Assembly: GCA_964384945.1 (NCBI GenBank)
Contig: CAYLMK010000011.1
Span: 147,049 to 211,048 of the forward strand
Source: S015-6 sp964384945
GTDB lineage: Bacteria > Desulfobacterota > DSWW01
DNA length: 64,000 nucleotides
Direction: 5' to 3'
Part shown: positions 1 through 9,448 of the stretch, in pieces
Layout: the number at the start of each line of letters is the position of its first letter
Position numbering within the stretch: the first letter of the stretch is position 1
Program-made: the position numbers and the translations under genes
Notes under the pieces: model-generated
What the model was told of the DNA's origin: nothing
Seen by the model: only the letters and a program-made list of their open reading frames with translations
The model's database searches: none

Positions 1-148
1 GATTTCCCGTCTTCTCCTTCTCGCCTCCTTGTCGTCGACCCGCGGGGGACGAACGTTCCCTTCCATGGGACGGACACATCCTCCCGGGCGGCCGGCGCCC
101 TCGTCGCGGGCGGGCATCTCTCCCGCCACGTCACCCGATCCAACTCCT

Positions 149-1228
149 CTAAGGCGCCTTCGCGCGCAGGCCGAGACCGTATACCGCCCGTTGGTCCTTG
201 TCCACCCAGAGGCTTCCCTTCAGAAGGCAGAAATCAACAGGGCTGCCTCCCTTTGCCTGCGGTATGCCCTCCACAAAGGTCCAGAAGGTTTCCTGAGCCG
301 GGGACCCTTCCTCGAGGGCCTCCCCACCCCCCTGCTCCTCGGTTGCACCATCCTCGGGCGCGGCCTTCGGGGGAAGGACGACCCGCTCGAGCCGCGCCAG
401 AGTCCCGTCCACCTCCCACGGAGGAATCCCTAGGCGAAACTGCCCCGATTCCTCGGGGCAGGGGGCGGAAGAAAAGGCGCATTCCGGCTCGTCCCATCGG
501 ACCTGGGAGGTTTCCTGCCACCGGCCGCGCCGGTCCTGCATCACGGCAAACAGGACCTCCCCGCCTTCCCCTCCCTTTTCCAGATAGAGGAATTCCCCGC
601 CCGGGCCCCAAAGTACGAAAAGCGACCCTCCGGGCTGAAGACCGAAAAAAGGGCCTCTTCGTTTGCGCTCAGGGGGATCGAGCCAGGCCCACCGCTGGTA
701 AAAGAGGTTGCCTTGGATCGTTCGGCTGTTGCAGACAAGCCTCGCGGGCATTCGGCCGTAACGAATTTCTTCCTCCTGAGCGCTCCTCGCCCGGTCTGCG
801 AAAAGCGGATCCGTGAGCAGGAGGATCTTCCCGGCCTCGGTGGGGGTGTAATAGAGAAACTCTTCCTTGTCGGTCGTGAAGAACAGGCTCTTTTCGATCG
901 AGGTGACCGGAGCCATCGCCCCTTGCTTGGATTTGCCCTTTCGGTTGCCCAGGTAGCTCGTGATGCCCGGAGACAGCAGCCACGAATGCGCTCTCCAGGT
1001 CGTCTTGGGGGCTGAGGAAAACAGTCGGGACGAGCGATGCTTTTCGATGTCGAAGACCGCGCACAAGGGATTCCCCTGAACCGCCGACAAGAAGAGGAAC
1101 ATCTCCGCAACGGCGGCCCTCGGCGGCTCTTCCCGGACGACCTGTTTCTTCGAGCATGCACACAGGAGGATCGGAATCAACCAAAGAAACCGCCCTGCCG
1201 CCAAGCCTCGTCTCAACCCATTCGCCAT
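149..1228 (-). CDS. Predicted lipoprotein, unknown function
   Basis: About 359 residues. The chosen ATG gives a basic n-region, a hydrophobic stretch and a lipobox ending LLCAC (Cys25), so a lipid-anchored envelope protein is likely. GAGAGGGG lies upstream of this ATG. The open frame runs further upstream, but that part overlaps the kinase gene and looks non-coding. The start overlaps the end of the upstream GHMP kinase gene by 16 bases, which suggests coupled translation as the last gene of the Tad-associated cluster. The rest is a Gly/Glu-rich globular sequence with no family I recognise. Confidence 0.7.
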   Translation of the reverse strand: MANGLRRGLAAGRFLWLIPILLCACSKKQVVREEPPRAAVAEMFLFLSAVQGNPLCAVFDIEKHRSSRLFSSAPKTTWRAHSWLLSPGITSYLGNRKGKSKQGAMAPVTSIEKSLFFTTDKEEFLYYTPTEAGKILLLTDPLFADRARSAQEEEIRYGRMPARLVCNSRTIQGNLFYQRWAWLDPPERKRRGPFFGLQPGGSLFVLWGPGGEFLYLEKGGEGGEVLFAVMQDRRGRWQETSQVRWDEPECAFSSAPCPEESGQFRLGIPPWEVDGTLARLERVVLPPKAAPEDGATEEQGGGEALEEGSPAQETFWTFVEGIPQAKGGSPVDFCLLKGSLWVDKDQRAVYGLGLRAKAP

Positions 1229-2319
1229 CCCGGGAACCCCTCTCGCCGCACAGGCTTCGCAACCGCCATTTTTCGAAAGGATAATCCTTTTGGAACGATC
1301 TGGAAAGGGAGGTCCTGAAAACCCATTTCCCGAACCTTTTCCGTCACACGGCTCCTCGCCTCCGGGTGCAGGGCGACAACCACGCATCCCCCTCCTCCCG
1401 CCCCACACACCTTCGTGGCGATCGCCCCAAGCCGGCCCAGGGATCTCTCCAACGAATCGATTTGCGGGGTCATGATCCCGGGGAAGAGCCTTTTCCGCGC
1501 CTTCGCCTCCAGGGCCATCTGTTTCCCAAGGCCGCCGAAATCACCTGCCTTGAGCGCAGCCACCGTTCCCCGCGCCGCTTCAACGATCATATGGAAAAGC
1601 CGGCGGACCGAGCGGTCTCCATCCAGGTGTCTCTTGAACACCTCCCAGTTGTTCGCGCCGGATTTTCGGGAAGTGCCCGTGTAGACAAGGAGGAGCCTCT
1701 CTTCCAACTCCTGCGTCACGACCCGCAGTTCCTCCCGGAGAACCTCGCCCGGTCTCCACCATATCGCCTGTACGCCTCCCCAGACGGCGGGATAGTAATC
1801 CTGCATCCCTGCGGGAACCCGGATCAGGCGCGTCTCGATATCCCGCACCAACGCCAGAAACCGGTCTTTTCGTATCCCCTGCTTGCCGATCTTCATCAAG
1901 GCGCCACAAAAGGCGACGAGCAGCGCGGACGATCCGGCCAGACCGGCCCCTTTCGGAACGTCGGAGCGAAATTCGATGTGCATCCCACGAGCCATGCGGA
2001 AGTGACGGAGGCCCTGCGCAAAGAGCTCGTACCTGCCGCTTGCGGGGGGCTTGCCTGCGGTCTTCCATGCCACCGACCGGCCGGTATTGCGATCGGTCAG
2101 CCGGATGACGCGCCCGATCGAGGGCGCCACCCGGACCCGAACGTACCGATCGATCGCCGCATTGACCGTGACTGCATCCGGATGAAACAGGTAGAGCGGC
2201 CAGAGGTCCACTGTTCCCCCTGCCAGGTCGATCCGAGTCGGCGCCCTTGCCTCGAAAGGCTGTTTCCAAATCGTCAAGACTGCCCCAGGACCTTCCTGCG
2301 TCGTTTCGCCCCGAGCCAT
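1213..2319 (-). CDS. GHMP-family sugar kinase
   Basis: About 368 residues. All three GHMP kinase motifs are visible: an N-terminal APTRIDLAGG, the ATP-binding loop PKGAGLAGSSALL near residue 130, and the C-terminal KVCGAGGGGCVV near residue 315. The layout matches the D-glycero-D-manno-heptose 7-phosphate kinase/fucokinase branch, so an ATP-dependent sugar kinase feeding nucleotide-sugar synthesis is the best reading. The substrate cannot be told from sequence. ATG at 2319 was chosen over an upstream GTG at 2340; neither has a clear SD. It follows the FHA/TPR gene after about 220 bases and overlaps the lipoprotein gene. Confidence 0.8.
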   Translation of the reverse strand: MARGETTQEGPGAVLTIWKQPFEARAPTRIDLAGGTVDLWPLYLFHPDAVTVNAAIDRYVRVRVAPSIGRVIRLTDRNTGRSVAWKTAGKPPASGRYELFAQGLRHFRMARGMHIEFRSDVPKGAGLAGSSALLVAFCGALMKIGKQGIRKDRFLALVRDIETRLIRVPAGMQDYYPAVWGGVQAIWWRPGEVLREELRVVTQELEERLLLVYTGTSRKSGANNWEVFKRHLDGDRSVRRLFHMIVEAARGTVAALKAGDFGGLGKQMALEAKARKRLFPGIMTPQIDSLERSLGRLGAIATKVCGAGGGGCVVVALHPEARSRVTEKVREMGFQDLPFQIVPKGLSFRKMAVAKPVRREGFPGWRMG

Positions 2320-2539
2320 TTGTAGCCCGCGGCGCCTCACATTGCAAGCCGAAGGCGGCCGGAAGGGCTCGGACTCCCCTTGGCCGCCCCAAACAGCTTA
2401 CACCTGCTCGCTTGCCCTTGAACCCTTATCCAATATCTCACACCTCTCCCCCGCGAAGCGCCCGCCATGCGCTCCGATCCCTTCGAGGTTCGGGCCGGGT
2501 GACTTTGCAAGAGGACGAAAGAGGGAGCCCGGTAAGCCC

Positions 2540-4315
2540 TTACGGACGCTCCGCGTACCGGTCGATACTCTGCTTGGCCTTCCGGTAGTAGGGATGGTCG
2601 GGAAGGACGATCTCCAAGACCTCCTTCCACTTCTCGATGGCTCCCTGGATGTTGATCTCCTGAAGGGAATATCCTTCGCGGTACAGCTTCTTCACCACCT
2701 CGTCGAGCTGGTCAAATCCCCTTCGCAGGTTCTGATCCTGAGGGTTAACCTTCTTTCCCATTTTCCAGAACAGGGCCGCGCCGATGGGGTTTCCCCGGTC
2801 GAATTCGCGTTGGCCTCTCTCGTAGTAAATCTTCGCAAGCGACGCAGAGGCCTCGGAAAAGTAGGAGCCGCCTCGATCTCCGAGAATGTTCCGGTCCGTT
2901 TCGAGAAACCTCCCCCAGACCTCCAGGGCCTCCGCAAGGCGTCCCTCCTGCTGGAGGGTTTTGGCCTGCTGGAAATAGGTCGTTGCATACCGGAGGTCTT
3001 CGATGAGCTCCCGGGCCCTGCCGGCCGCTTGCGCGCCTCCGCTCCCAGACCCGTTCGCGGCCTTCTCCAGGGAGGCGAGCGATTTCTCCGCATCCCCCTG
3101 CCGGTATTGGGCGATCGCGTTCTGGATGTGCCAGCCCGGCGTCCCCTCCTTCTCTTTCGGGACCGATCGCACCGGCTCCCTGGGCGGCGTCGGCGAGGCG
3201 CTCGGCTCTCGTTTCGCCGGGGCTTCCTTGTCCGGGCCGGCCGTCATTTCCGGTGCCGGCGGCGCAGCCGGGCGTCGTGGGGACCAGGCCGTGTGCACGC
3301 CCGACGCCCTGTCCGCGACCTGCCTCTGCAGCAGCCTCGCCTCCAGGACAATCCGCCGAGCCTCCTTGTTGTTCGGATACTTGGCCAGGATCTCCTCCGC
3401 CTCACGTCTCGCGAAGGACCAGTCCTGCCTCGCCAGGGCCTCCCGCGCATCCTGAAGCCGCTGCTCCAGGACCATATCCTCGATCTCCCGGCTCAGCCGT
3501 TCCGCTTCCCGGTAATAAACGCTGTTCTTCGGAACCTGGTCGATCCGGGCCTTGGCTTCCACCAGTTCGTTCTCCAGGATCAGGCCCTTTCCGTCATTCA
3601 GGAGGTCCGCGTGCTCGCTCTCCGAGAGGGCCTCCTGGTAAAGGCCTTCGAGATCCATGAAGTTGGGCATCTGCTTGCGAATCTCCTCGAAGACGAGGAT
3701 TGCTTCGTCCCAGCGCCGGGCGGCGAGCAGGTCCTTGCCGTGTTCGTATTGGACCTTGAGTTCCTCCCTGTCCATCGGTTTCTCCAGGTCCGTGAGCTTG
3801 CCCAGCGCGGCCGGATCGGCCTTCTTCTGCCGGTTTCCCTGGGTGAACAGGATGAAGAACACCGTCCCTGCGGCGGCGACAACCAGCGCCGTCACAAGGA
3901 GGACACGAAGGAAGGGCCGCCTCTTGTGGTCCGGCACACCCTGCCTTCCGCCCACGGGCCGCCAGAGATCCTGCTGGCTCAGGGTCTCGCCCGGATCCAC
4001 ATACCGGAACATGGATTCGCCTACGGTCAGGACGTCCCCCTTCTGCAGCGTGGCCTCCTCAAAGGGCTCGCCGTTCAGGAACACGGAGCCTTCGCTCGAA
4101 AGGATCTTCATGACGAAGCCGTCCGCAGTGAAGCGGATCTCCAACTGATGCGGCTGTACGTCCCGATCCTTGAGAACGAGATCGTTCGCTTCGTCCGAAC
4201 CGACGTGAAAGACGCCTCTGGGGAGCGGGTGGGCGGCGCCCGGCTGCGCCCCTCGAAGCTCAAACAGCACGGCCCTTCCCGTTCCTTGGCTTCCGTCTTC
4301 TTCCTGCAGGGTCAC
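2540..4315 (-). CDS. FHA-domain, single-TM, TPR-like protein of the Tad locus
   Basis: 591 residues from a GTG that overlaps the previous stop (GTGA). Order: FHA-like domain (about 15-112), basic linker, one TM helix (about 136-158), helical TPR-like repeats (about 165-340), a Pro/Ala/Glu-rich linker, then more TPR-like helices to the C-terminus. The FHA is degenerate: the usual GR is GS (FHVGSDEAND), and the Ser-Arg-x-His stretch reads QPHQ. That makes phosphothreonine binding doubtful. The cytoplasmic FHA-TM-extracytoplasmic layout resembles SctD/YscD ring proteins of type III secretion. I infer a structural or regulatory inner-membrane part of the pilus machine. Confidence 0.75.
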   Translation of the reverse strand: MTLQEEDGSQGTGRAVLFELRGAQPGAAHPLPRGVFHVGSDEANDLVLKDRDVQPHQLEIRFTADGFVMKILSSEGSVFLNGEPFEEATLQKGDVLTVGESMFRYVDPGETLSQQDLWRPVGGRQGVPDHKRRPFLRVLLVTALVVAAAGTVFFILFTQGNRQKKADPAALGKLTDLEKPMDREELKVQYEHGKDLLAARRWDEAILVFEEIRKQMPNFMDLEGLYQEALSESEHADLLNDGKGLILENELVEAKARIDQVPKNSVYYREAERLSREIEDMVLEQRLQDAREALARQDWSFARREAEEILAKYPNNKEARRIVLEARLLQRQVADRASGVHTAWSPRRPAAPPAPEMTAGPDKEAPAKREPSASPTPPREPVRSVPKEKEGTPGWHIQNAIAQYRQGDAEKSLASLEKAANGSGSGGAQAAGRARELIEDLRYATTYFQQAKTLQQEGRLAEALEVWGRFLETDRNILGDRGGSYFSEASASLAKIYYERGQREFDRGNPIGAALFWKMGKKVNPQDQNLRRGFDQLDEVVKKLYREGYSLQEINIQGAIEKWKEVLEIVLPDHPYYRKAKQSIDRYAERP

Positions 4316-5502
4316 TTGTCAATCCTTTCCAGCAGGTCCCGCGCCACCCGGTGCCTACGATCCGACTCTTCCGGCACGTGGCTGATGATGTTCTGCAGTT
4401 CCACCCGCGCCGCCCCCATGTCCTTCAGCTTGAGGAACTTCTTCGTATTGAAGAGGAGGTCCTCGATCTTCGCCTGCAGTTCCTCTTCGTACCGTTCGCA
4501 GGTCTCCAGAAGGACGTTCCTCACGTCGGCGTCTTCGCAGGCGATCACGTACTCGAGGCCCTCTTTGAGGTACCGGATGGCGAAATACAGGTTCGGATCA
4601 TTGATTCGCCTCTCTTCATACTTTTCTTTCGCCAGCCGAAGGTATTTCTGCGCCACTTCCACGTCGCACTTGGGGATGGGCACCTCGCTGACGGAGACCT
4701 CACGGATGCCCCACCGAGTCTTTTCCGGAGGGTTTCGTTTGTTGTCGAAGAGCACGGTGTTGACTTCGCCGACCTTGAGGGCGGTCTGAGGAATGTCGAC
4801 CGAAACCGGCTCATCCGCCCAGCGGTCCACGGTGACGGGAACGTCGGCAAGTTTTTCTCCGTTCAGGTAGATCCCGACCTGCTGCGCGGCGCCGATATAG
4901 CCGGGCCGGTACCGCAGCCGATACTTGGGCTTTTGCGCAAAGAAGGTGAACTCCGCCTTGTCCACGTAATTCTTCCCGCCCACCTTGTGGCCCAAGGTGT
5001 CGTGAAACGGCAAAGGCACCGGGCCCGCGTTCGACAGGTCCTCTCCCTCCCTCTCCGTCATCGAAAGCCGGACCCCCGAATAGACGAGGACCACGAGGAG
5101 CAGGCTCAAGAAGGCAAGCACGGGCGGGCGTCTCAGCGCGGAAGGCCTCCCGCCGGCCCCCTCGAGCACCTGAAGGCCTTGGATGAACTCATCCGTGATC
5201 TCCTCCTGCAAGAGGGAAATGTGAAAGACATAGGGGCCTGCCTGCAGTTCGTCCCCGTTGTGCAGAGGGCCACGGAAGACGAAGAGCCCGTTGAGCTTGA
5301 TGCCGCTGCCGCCCCCGAGGTCTTCGAGGAATATCTCGTCCTTCTCTTCCACGATCCGAAAATGATGGAGCGCGATCTCGGGGTGACTCAGAATGAGATC
5401 GTTCGTGAAGTCGCTTCCGACCCTGATTTCGGCCTGACGGAACTCATAACGGGTTCCTTCGTCAGGCCCTTCCACGATCGTGAACTGAACCGTGGTCAGC
5501 AT
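4312..5502 (-). CDS. FHA-domain, single-TM protein of the Tad locus
   Basis: About 396 residues. ATG 5502 has GAGGG 7 bases upstream; a TTG two codons earlier is possible. An FHA-like domain (about 5-105) is followed by a TM helix (about 127-145), a beta-rich region (about 160-270) and helical repeats to the end. As in its neighbour, the FHA lacks the phosphothreonine-binding Arg (VGSDFTND) and Ser (ALHH). It overlaps the next gene by 4 bases and its 5' end overlaps the DUF192 gene by about 40 bases, so the three are translationally coupled. A scaffold or signalling part of the Tad complex is inferred. Confidence 0.75.
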   Translation of the reverse strand: MLTTVQFTIVEGPDEGTRYEFRQAEIRVGSDFTNDLILSHPEIALHHFRIVEEKDEIFLEDLGGGSGIKLNGLFVFRGPLHNGDELQAGPYVFHISLLQEEITDEFIQGLQVLEGAGGRPSALRRPPVLAFLSLLLVVLVYSGVRLSMTEREGEDLSNAGPVPLPFHDTLGHKVGGKNYVDKAEFTFFAQKPKYRLRYRPGYIGAAQQVGIYLNGEKLADVPVTVDRWADEPVSVDIPQTALKVGEVNTVLFDNKRNPPEKTRWGIREVSVSEVPIPKCDVEVAQKYLRLAKEKYEERRINDPNLYFAIRYLKEGLEYVIACEDADVRNVLLETCERYEEELQAKIEDLLFNTKKFLKLKDMGAARVELQNIISHVPEESDRRHRVARDLLERIDK

Positions 5503-5944
5503 CTTCAACCCTCATGCAAGTCGCGGCGGGCGCGCCGCACACTTCCGCTCGCTCCAGGGCGAGACAATCCCCGGCGCCGGTTCGCGTCCGCTCCAGCACG
5601 CCTGCGGGCAACTCCAGGGTGGCCCGGCTCCCCCTCCCTCCATGGGCAGCGCGCCAGGGCCCCAGGGAGGGAAAGGACCGCGTGATCCCGAACGAGGCGT
5701 CCAGGAAGCAGACGTCGATCCGCATCCGCATCCCGAACGTGTGAATCGACCGGCATGGAGACAGCAGGAGCCCGTCGCAATCGCTCCATTCCGATTGAAA
5801 CATCAAGCCCTTGGCCCTTTTCCAGAAGGTCCCCGCGAGCGACGCCGCCTCGCAGAGCAGGGTGTCTTTCGTAAGGTTTCGGACCCGGAACCGCCTTTCC
5901 GCAGCCGGCCCCGGAGCCGAACGACGGGAGATTTCCACGGGCAA
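5462..5944 (-). CDS. DUF192-family protein
   Basis: 160 residues. The DUF192 core is clear: KRAKGLMFQ, then SIHTFGMRMRIDVCFLD, and a C-terminal LELPAGVLERTRTGAGD. The family's function is unknown; members are small beta-rich proteins, often secreted. No signal peptide is seen here. The start is probably TTG 5944 with GGGGAGGAG just upstream; GTG 5938 is an alternative. It sits between TadC and the FHA genes and overlaps the latter by about 40 bases, so it belongs to the pilus operon. Confidence 0.8.
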   Translation of the reverse strand: MPVEISRRSAPGPAAERRFRVRNLTKDTLLCEAASLAGTFWKRAKGLMFQSEWSDCDGLLLSPCRSIHTFGMRMRIDVCFLDASFGITRSFPSLGPWRAAHGGRGSRATLELPAGVLERTRTGAGDCLALERAEVCGAPAATCMRVEDADHGSVHDRGRA

Positions 5945-5959
5945 ACGAACTCCTCCCCG

Positions 5960-6865
5960 CTACAGGCCGATGTCGCTGATCGCGCTCAGGAGCGGGATGA
6001 TCAGGATGATCCCGATGGAGAGCAAATTCGCCACGATGATCGGGAAAAGGATCTTCACCGGGACCCTCTGCGCGGCCTTCTCGGCCCTTTCAAACCGGCT
6101 GTTACGAATCTGTTCCGACTGAATGCGCAAGACCGACGCAAAACCGGTGCCCATCCGGTCGGCTTGAATAATCGATCCCACGAAGTTGGAGATCTCCTGC
6201 ATCTGTACCCTCTCGGCGAAGTCCGTAAGGGCCTCCCGCCGGGTCTTGCCGATCTTCGTCTCCTGCACCACCATGTGAAACTCCTCGCGCAGGGGCCCCG
6301 GCGGCCCGCTTGCCACAACCCTCTCCAATGCGGTGCCGAAGTCCAGGCCTGCTTCGACGGCCAGGGTCAGCAAATCGCAGCAGAAGGGAAGGTCCTGCAG
6401 GATCGAGATCTGCCGATCCTTGATCCGCCTGTTCACGAAAAAGTTGGGCAGGAGGAAGCCCAGCACGCCGATCAGTACGATCAAGGCCGGAGAGAAGCCG
6501 GGCACGAGGAGATACAGCCCCAAGCTCAGCATGGCCAGCAGGATCGCGCTCGCTTCCTTGATACCCAGGTACTCGGCCGGCTTGAGATCCCACGGTCGGC
6601 CGGCCGCATCCAGCTTCTTCTTGAGCATGACTTCATAGGTCCCCAGATTCCAAGTCACATTGATGCGGGCCAGGAGCTGGACCACGACCATCATGACCCG
6701 GAACAAGGGGTTTCTGCGCATGCCGGATTCCGCGATGACCCCGAACCATCCCTCCTCTTCGATCGGCACCTGCTGGATGTCCTTGATTACCCGGTAGGCG
6801 CCGTAACCAAACAGGCAGGCCGAACTGAAGCTCAAGAGGTAGAAGAAAACCGGATACCAGGACAC
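5960..6865 (-). CDS. tadC: Flp pilus inner-membrane platform protein TadC
   Basis: 301 residues of the type II secretion F family (TadC branch). There is an N-terminal TM, a middle TM pair around residues 105-145, a cytoplasmic helical domain (QDLPFCCDLLTLAVEAGLDF and an LREEFHMVVQE stretch), and a C-terminal double TM ending IILIIPLL. With TadB it should form the platform that couples the TadA ATPase to pilin polymerisation. It lies 39 bases downstream of tadB, in the usual Tad order A-B-C. Confidence 0.9.
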   Translation of the reverse strand: MSWYPVFFYLLSFSSACLFGYGAYRVIKDIQQVPIEEEGWFGVIAESGMRRNPLFRVMMVVVQLLARINVTWNLGTYEVMLKKKLDAAGRPWDLKPAEYLGIKEASAILLAMLSLGLYLLVPGFSPALIVLIGVLGFLLPNFFVNRRIKDRQISILQDLPFCCDLLTLAVEAGLDFGTALERVVASGPPGPLREEFHMVVQETKIGKTRREALTDFAERVQMQEISNFVGSIIQADRMGTGFASVLRIQSEQIRNSRFERAEKAAQRVPVKILFPIIVANLLSIGIILIIPLLSAISDIGL

Positions 6866-6904
6866 CCGAAACCTCCCGAAGGCGCTCTTCCGGCACTTGC
6901 GCCT

Positions 6905-7768
6905 TCAGATCCGAATGTTGACGATGCGCCGAACCATCAGAATGACCATGACCTGGAACAGAATGACCGCATAGATCGCAATGCGTCCCACGTTGCTCTT
7001 GAAAAGGGGCTCCATGTACTCGGGCTGCCAGACGAAGAGGATCCCGTAGAGAACAAAGGGGATGAACCCGCAAATCATGGCCTGGAGCCTCCCCTGGGCC
7101 GTCAGCGTGTCCACCCGTTCCATGACCCGGTGCCGGGAGCGGATCACCTCCGCCAGGTGATCGAAGATCTCCGAGATGTCGCCGCCGAGTTCCCGGGTGA
7201 TGATGGTGGAGAAGACCATCAGGTTGAGCTCCTCGCTTTCGACCCGACGGGCGAGGTTCTGCAGGGCCTCGTTCAGGGGAATCCCGATCCGGTACTCCCG
7301 GAGCAGCAGGTCGAACTCCTGCGACAGCGGGGGCGTCGAGTTCTCCACGAGGCTCTCCAGGGCCTGCACGAAGGAGAGCCCGGCCCTCATCGAGCTCGAG
7401 AGAAAGTCCAGGCCCTGGACGAACTGCAGTTCGAAGGTCCGTCGGCGTTTCCGCACGTAGTAGCTAAGGAGAATCCTCGGCACCAGCAGTCCGACGAGGG
7501 CCATGATCACGGACAGCACGATGTTGAGCCGCGTGATCGTCAGGGTGAACAGGAAGACCAGGCACATGATCAGAATGCTCACGTTCAGGATGCGCCTGGG
7601 ATTGAGAAAGATGAACATGGTCTCCAGGGTCCGGCTCACGCTCTGCAGATACCGGCTCTGGTAATACCGGAAAAGGGCCCTGCCCGCACCGGCGACGAAG
7701 TTCGCCGCGATCGCCGTCGTCAGGAAGGTGACGATGTAGATCAGGACCACGTAGACGAACTTCGGCAT
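6905..7768 (-). CDS. tadB: Flp pilus inner-membrane platform protein TadB
   Basis: 287 residues, type II secretion F family, TadB branch. TM helices lie at residues 1-25, around 65-95 and at the C-terminus. The F domain contains QGLDFLSSSMRAGLSFVQAL and a conserved stretch near residue 180 (NLMVFSTIITRELGGDIS). It is the partner of TadC in the inner-membrane platform. It starts 18 bases after the tadA stop codon. Confidence 0.9.
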   Translation of the reverse strand: MPKFVYVVLIYIVTFLTTAIAANFVAGAGRALFRYYQSRYLQSVSRTLETMFIFLNPRRILNVSILIMCLVFLFTLTITRLNIVLSVIMALVGLLVPRILLSYYVRKRRRTFELQFVQGLDFLSSSMRAGLSFVQALESLVENSTPPLSQEFDLLLREYRIGIPLNEALQNLARRVESEELNLMVFSTIITRELGGDISEIFDHLAEVIRSRHRVMERVDTLTAQGRLQAMICGFIPFVLYGILFVWQPEYMEPLFKSNVGRIAIYAVILFQVMVILMVRRIVNIRI

Positions 7769-7786
7769 GCTTCCCCCGCCCGCCTC

Positions 7787-9421
7787 TTAGGATTCCTTCT
7801 GGAATATGGACATGTTCACCGGGACTCCGCTCGACTGGAGTTCCCGGAAGCACTTCGGAATCGATCCTGTCGGCACGATGGTCCCCAGCACCCTGCCGCC
7901 CTGCCCCACGCCTTCCTGCCTGAATTCGAAGATGTCCAGCAACTGATAGTTTCCCTCCGTATCCAGGCCCACCATCTCGGATACCTTTACCACGCGTCGC
8001 GACCCGTCGTTGAAACGCATCAACTGCACGAGGATGTGGACGGCCGAGGCCACCTGCTCCCGGATCGCGCGGATCGGTAGATCCATCCCCGCCATCAGCA
8101 CCATGGTCTCGAGCCTGCGCAGGAAGTCGTAGGGCGAGTTCGCATGGCCCGTGGTCAGGGACCCGTCGTGTCCCGTGTTCATGGCCTGCAGCATGTCCAG
8201 GGCCTCTCCCCCCCGCACCTCCCCCACGACGATCCGGTCCGGCCGCATGCGCAGGGAATTCTTGACCAGGTCGCGAATCGTCACTTCCCCCTTTCCCTGG
8301 ATGTTCGGGGGCCTGGCCTCCAGAGAGATCAGGTGCTCCTGGGGAAGCTGAAGCTCCGCCGAGTCCTCGATCGTCAGGATACGCTCCGACTTGGGCAGCA
8401 GGCCGCAGAGCACGTTCAGCAGGGTGGTCTTTCCGCTTGAGGTGCCTCCGGAGATGATGATGTTCCTGCGGCTGGTCACCGCGACCTTCAGGAACTCGAA
8501 GACGGCCTGGGTGATGCTCCCGATCTGGATCAGCTTATCCACGGTAAAGGGATCCCGGGAAAACTTGCGTATCGTCAGGACAGGGCCCTTCAGGGAAAGG
8601 GGGGGAATGATGGCATTGACGCGGGAGCCGTCCTTCAGACGGGCATCCACCATGGGTACGCTCTCGTCGATCCGCCTGCCCAGGGGGCTCACGATGCGCT
8701 CGATGATCCCGAGCAGGGACTCCTCGCTCGCAAAGGAGCGGTTCGTGAGGTAGAGCTTGCCGTTGATCTCGACGAAGATCTGATCCTTCCGGTTGACCAT
8801 GATCTCCGTAATCTCCGGGTCGTTGATCAGATCCTCGATCGGGCCGAGCCCGAGGACCTCATCGAGCATCTCCTTGTGGAGGTTTTGCCGATCCATGTCC
8901 GCCGGGATCGTATCCCCCATGGCGTCCATGATGCTCCAGATCGCCCGGCTGGTCGTGGATCGAAGCTCGGCGTCCTCGATGCTCTTCAGATCCATCCTGC
9001 GGAGGTCCAGGAACGCGATCAGCCTGCGGTGGATCTCCTGCTTGATGGGGACCAGGCTCTCGTCATACCGGTCTTCGGCCGTCTCCAGGATGTCCCAGTA
9101 GAGCTCCTTGGTCGCCGCATCCGGGCCCGCCTTGTCCGGCATCAGGAAGAGATTGTAACTGCCGAAGGAGACCGTATCCCCTTCCTCCAGCACCTGGCTT
9201 CCCCGGATCCGGGTCCCGTTGACGAAGGTTCCGGTGCGGCTCTCCAGGTCGACCACCTCGGTGCGCCCGTTCTCGAAACGCAGCTTCAGATGGCGCCCGG
9301 ACAGGGAGGGCTGGTACAGAACCACGTCGTTCGTGGAGGAGGTCCCGATGAAGACCTCGGCCTTCCGGACCTCGTATTCGGATGTCGAACCGTCCTCGCG
9401 GTTACGGACATGGAGGCGCAT
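7787..9421 (-). CDS. tadA: FHA-TadA/CpaF fusion, Flp pilus assembly ATPase
   Basis: 544 residues. An N-terminal FHA domain (about 1-95, with GTSSTNDVVL, LSGRHLKL and TGTFVNG) is fused to a full CpaF/TadA-type secretion ATPase. The ATPase has Walker A GGTSSGKTTLLN near residue 330, an Asp-box and His box, and VVGEVRGGEALDMLQAMNTG. TadA powers Flp pilus polymerisation at the inner membrane. The FHA again lacks the Arg after Gly (GT), though Ser and His remain. FHA is not part of the classical Aggregatibacter TadA. ATG 9421. Confidence 0.93.
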   Translation of the reverse strand: MRLHVRNREDGSTSEYEVRKAEVFIGTSSTNDVVLYQPSLSGRHLKLRFENGRTEVVDLESRTGTFVNGTRIRGSQVLEEGDTVSFGSYNLFLMPDKAGPDAATKELYWDILETAEDRYDESLVPIKQEIHRRLIAFLDLRRMDLKSIEDAELRSTTSRAIWSIMDAMGDTIPADMDRQNLHKEMLDEVLGLGPIEDLINDPEITEIMVNRKDQIFVEINGKLYLTNRSFASEESLLGIIERIVSPLGRRIDESVPMVDARLKDGSRVNAIIPPLSLKGPVLTIRKFSRDPFTVDKLIQIGSITQAVFEFLKVAVTSRRNIIISGGTSSGKTTLLNVLCGLLPKSERILTIEDSAELQLPQEHLISLEARPPNIQGKGEVTIRDLVKNSLRMRPDRIVVGEVRGGEALDMLQAMNTGHDGSLTTGHANSPYDFLRRLETMVLMAGMDLPIRAIREQVASAVHILVQLMRFNDGSRRVVKVSEMVGLDTEGNYQLLDIFEFRQEGVGQGGRVLGTIVPTGSIPKCFRELQSSGVPVNMSIFQKES

Positions 9422-9448
9422 TTTCGACGATCATCCCTCTCGCAGGGC

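Noticed and set aside
1..148. Start of the window upstream of the first gene
   Set aside because: Only GC-rich sequence with a plus-strand open frame antisense to the lipoprotein gene; no feature could be supported.
2342..4789. 815-codon open frame on the plus strand across the FHA genes
   Set aside because: It is antisense to two clear FHA proteins. GC-rich coding DNA keeps the opposite strand open, and the translation has no recognisable domain.
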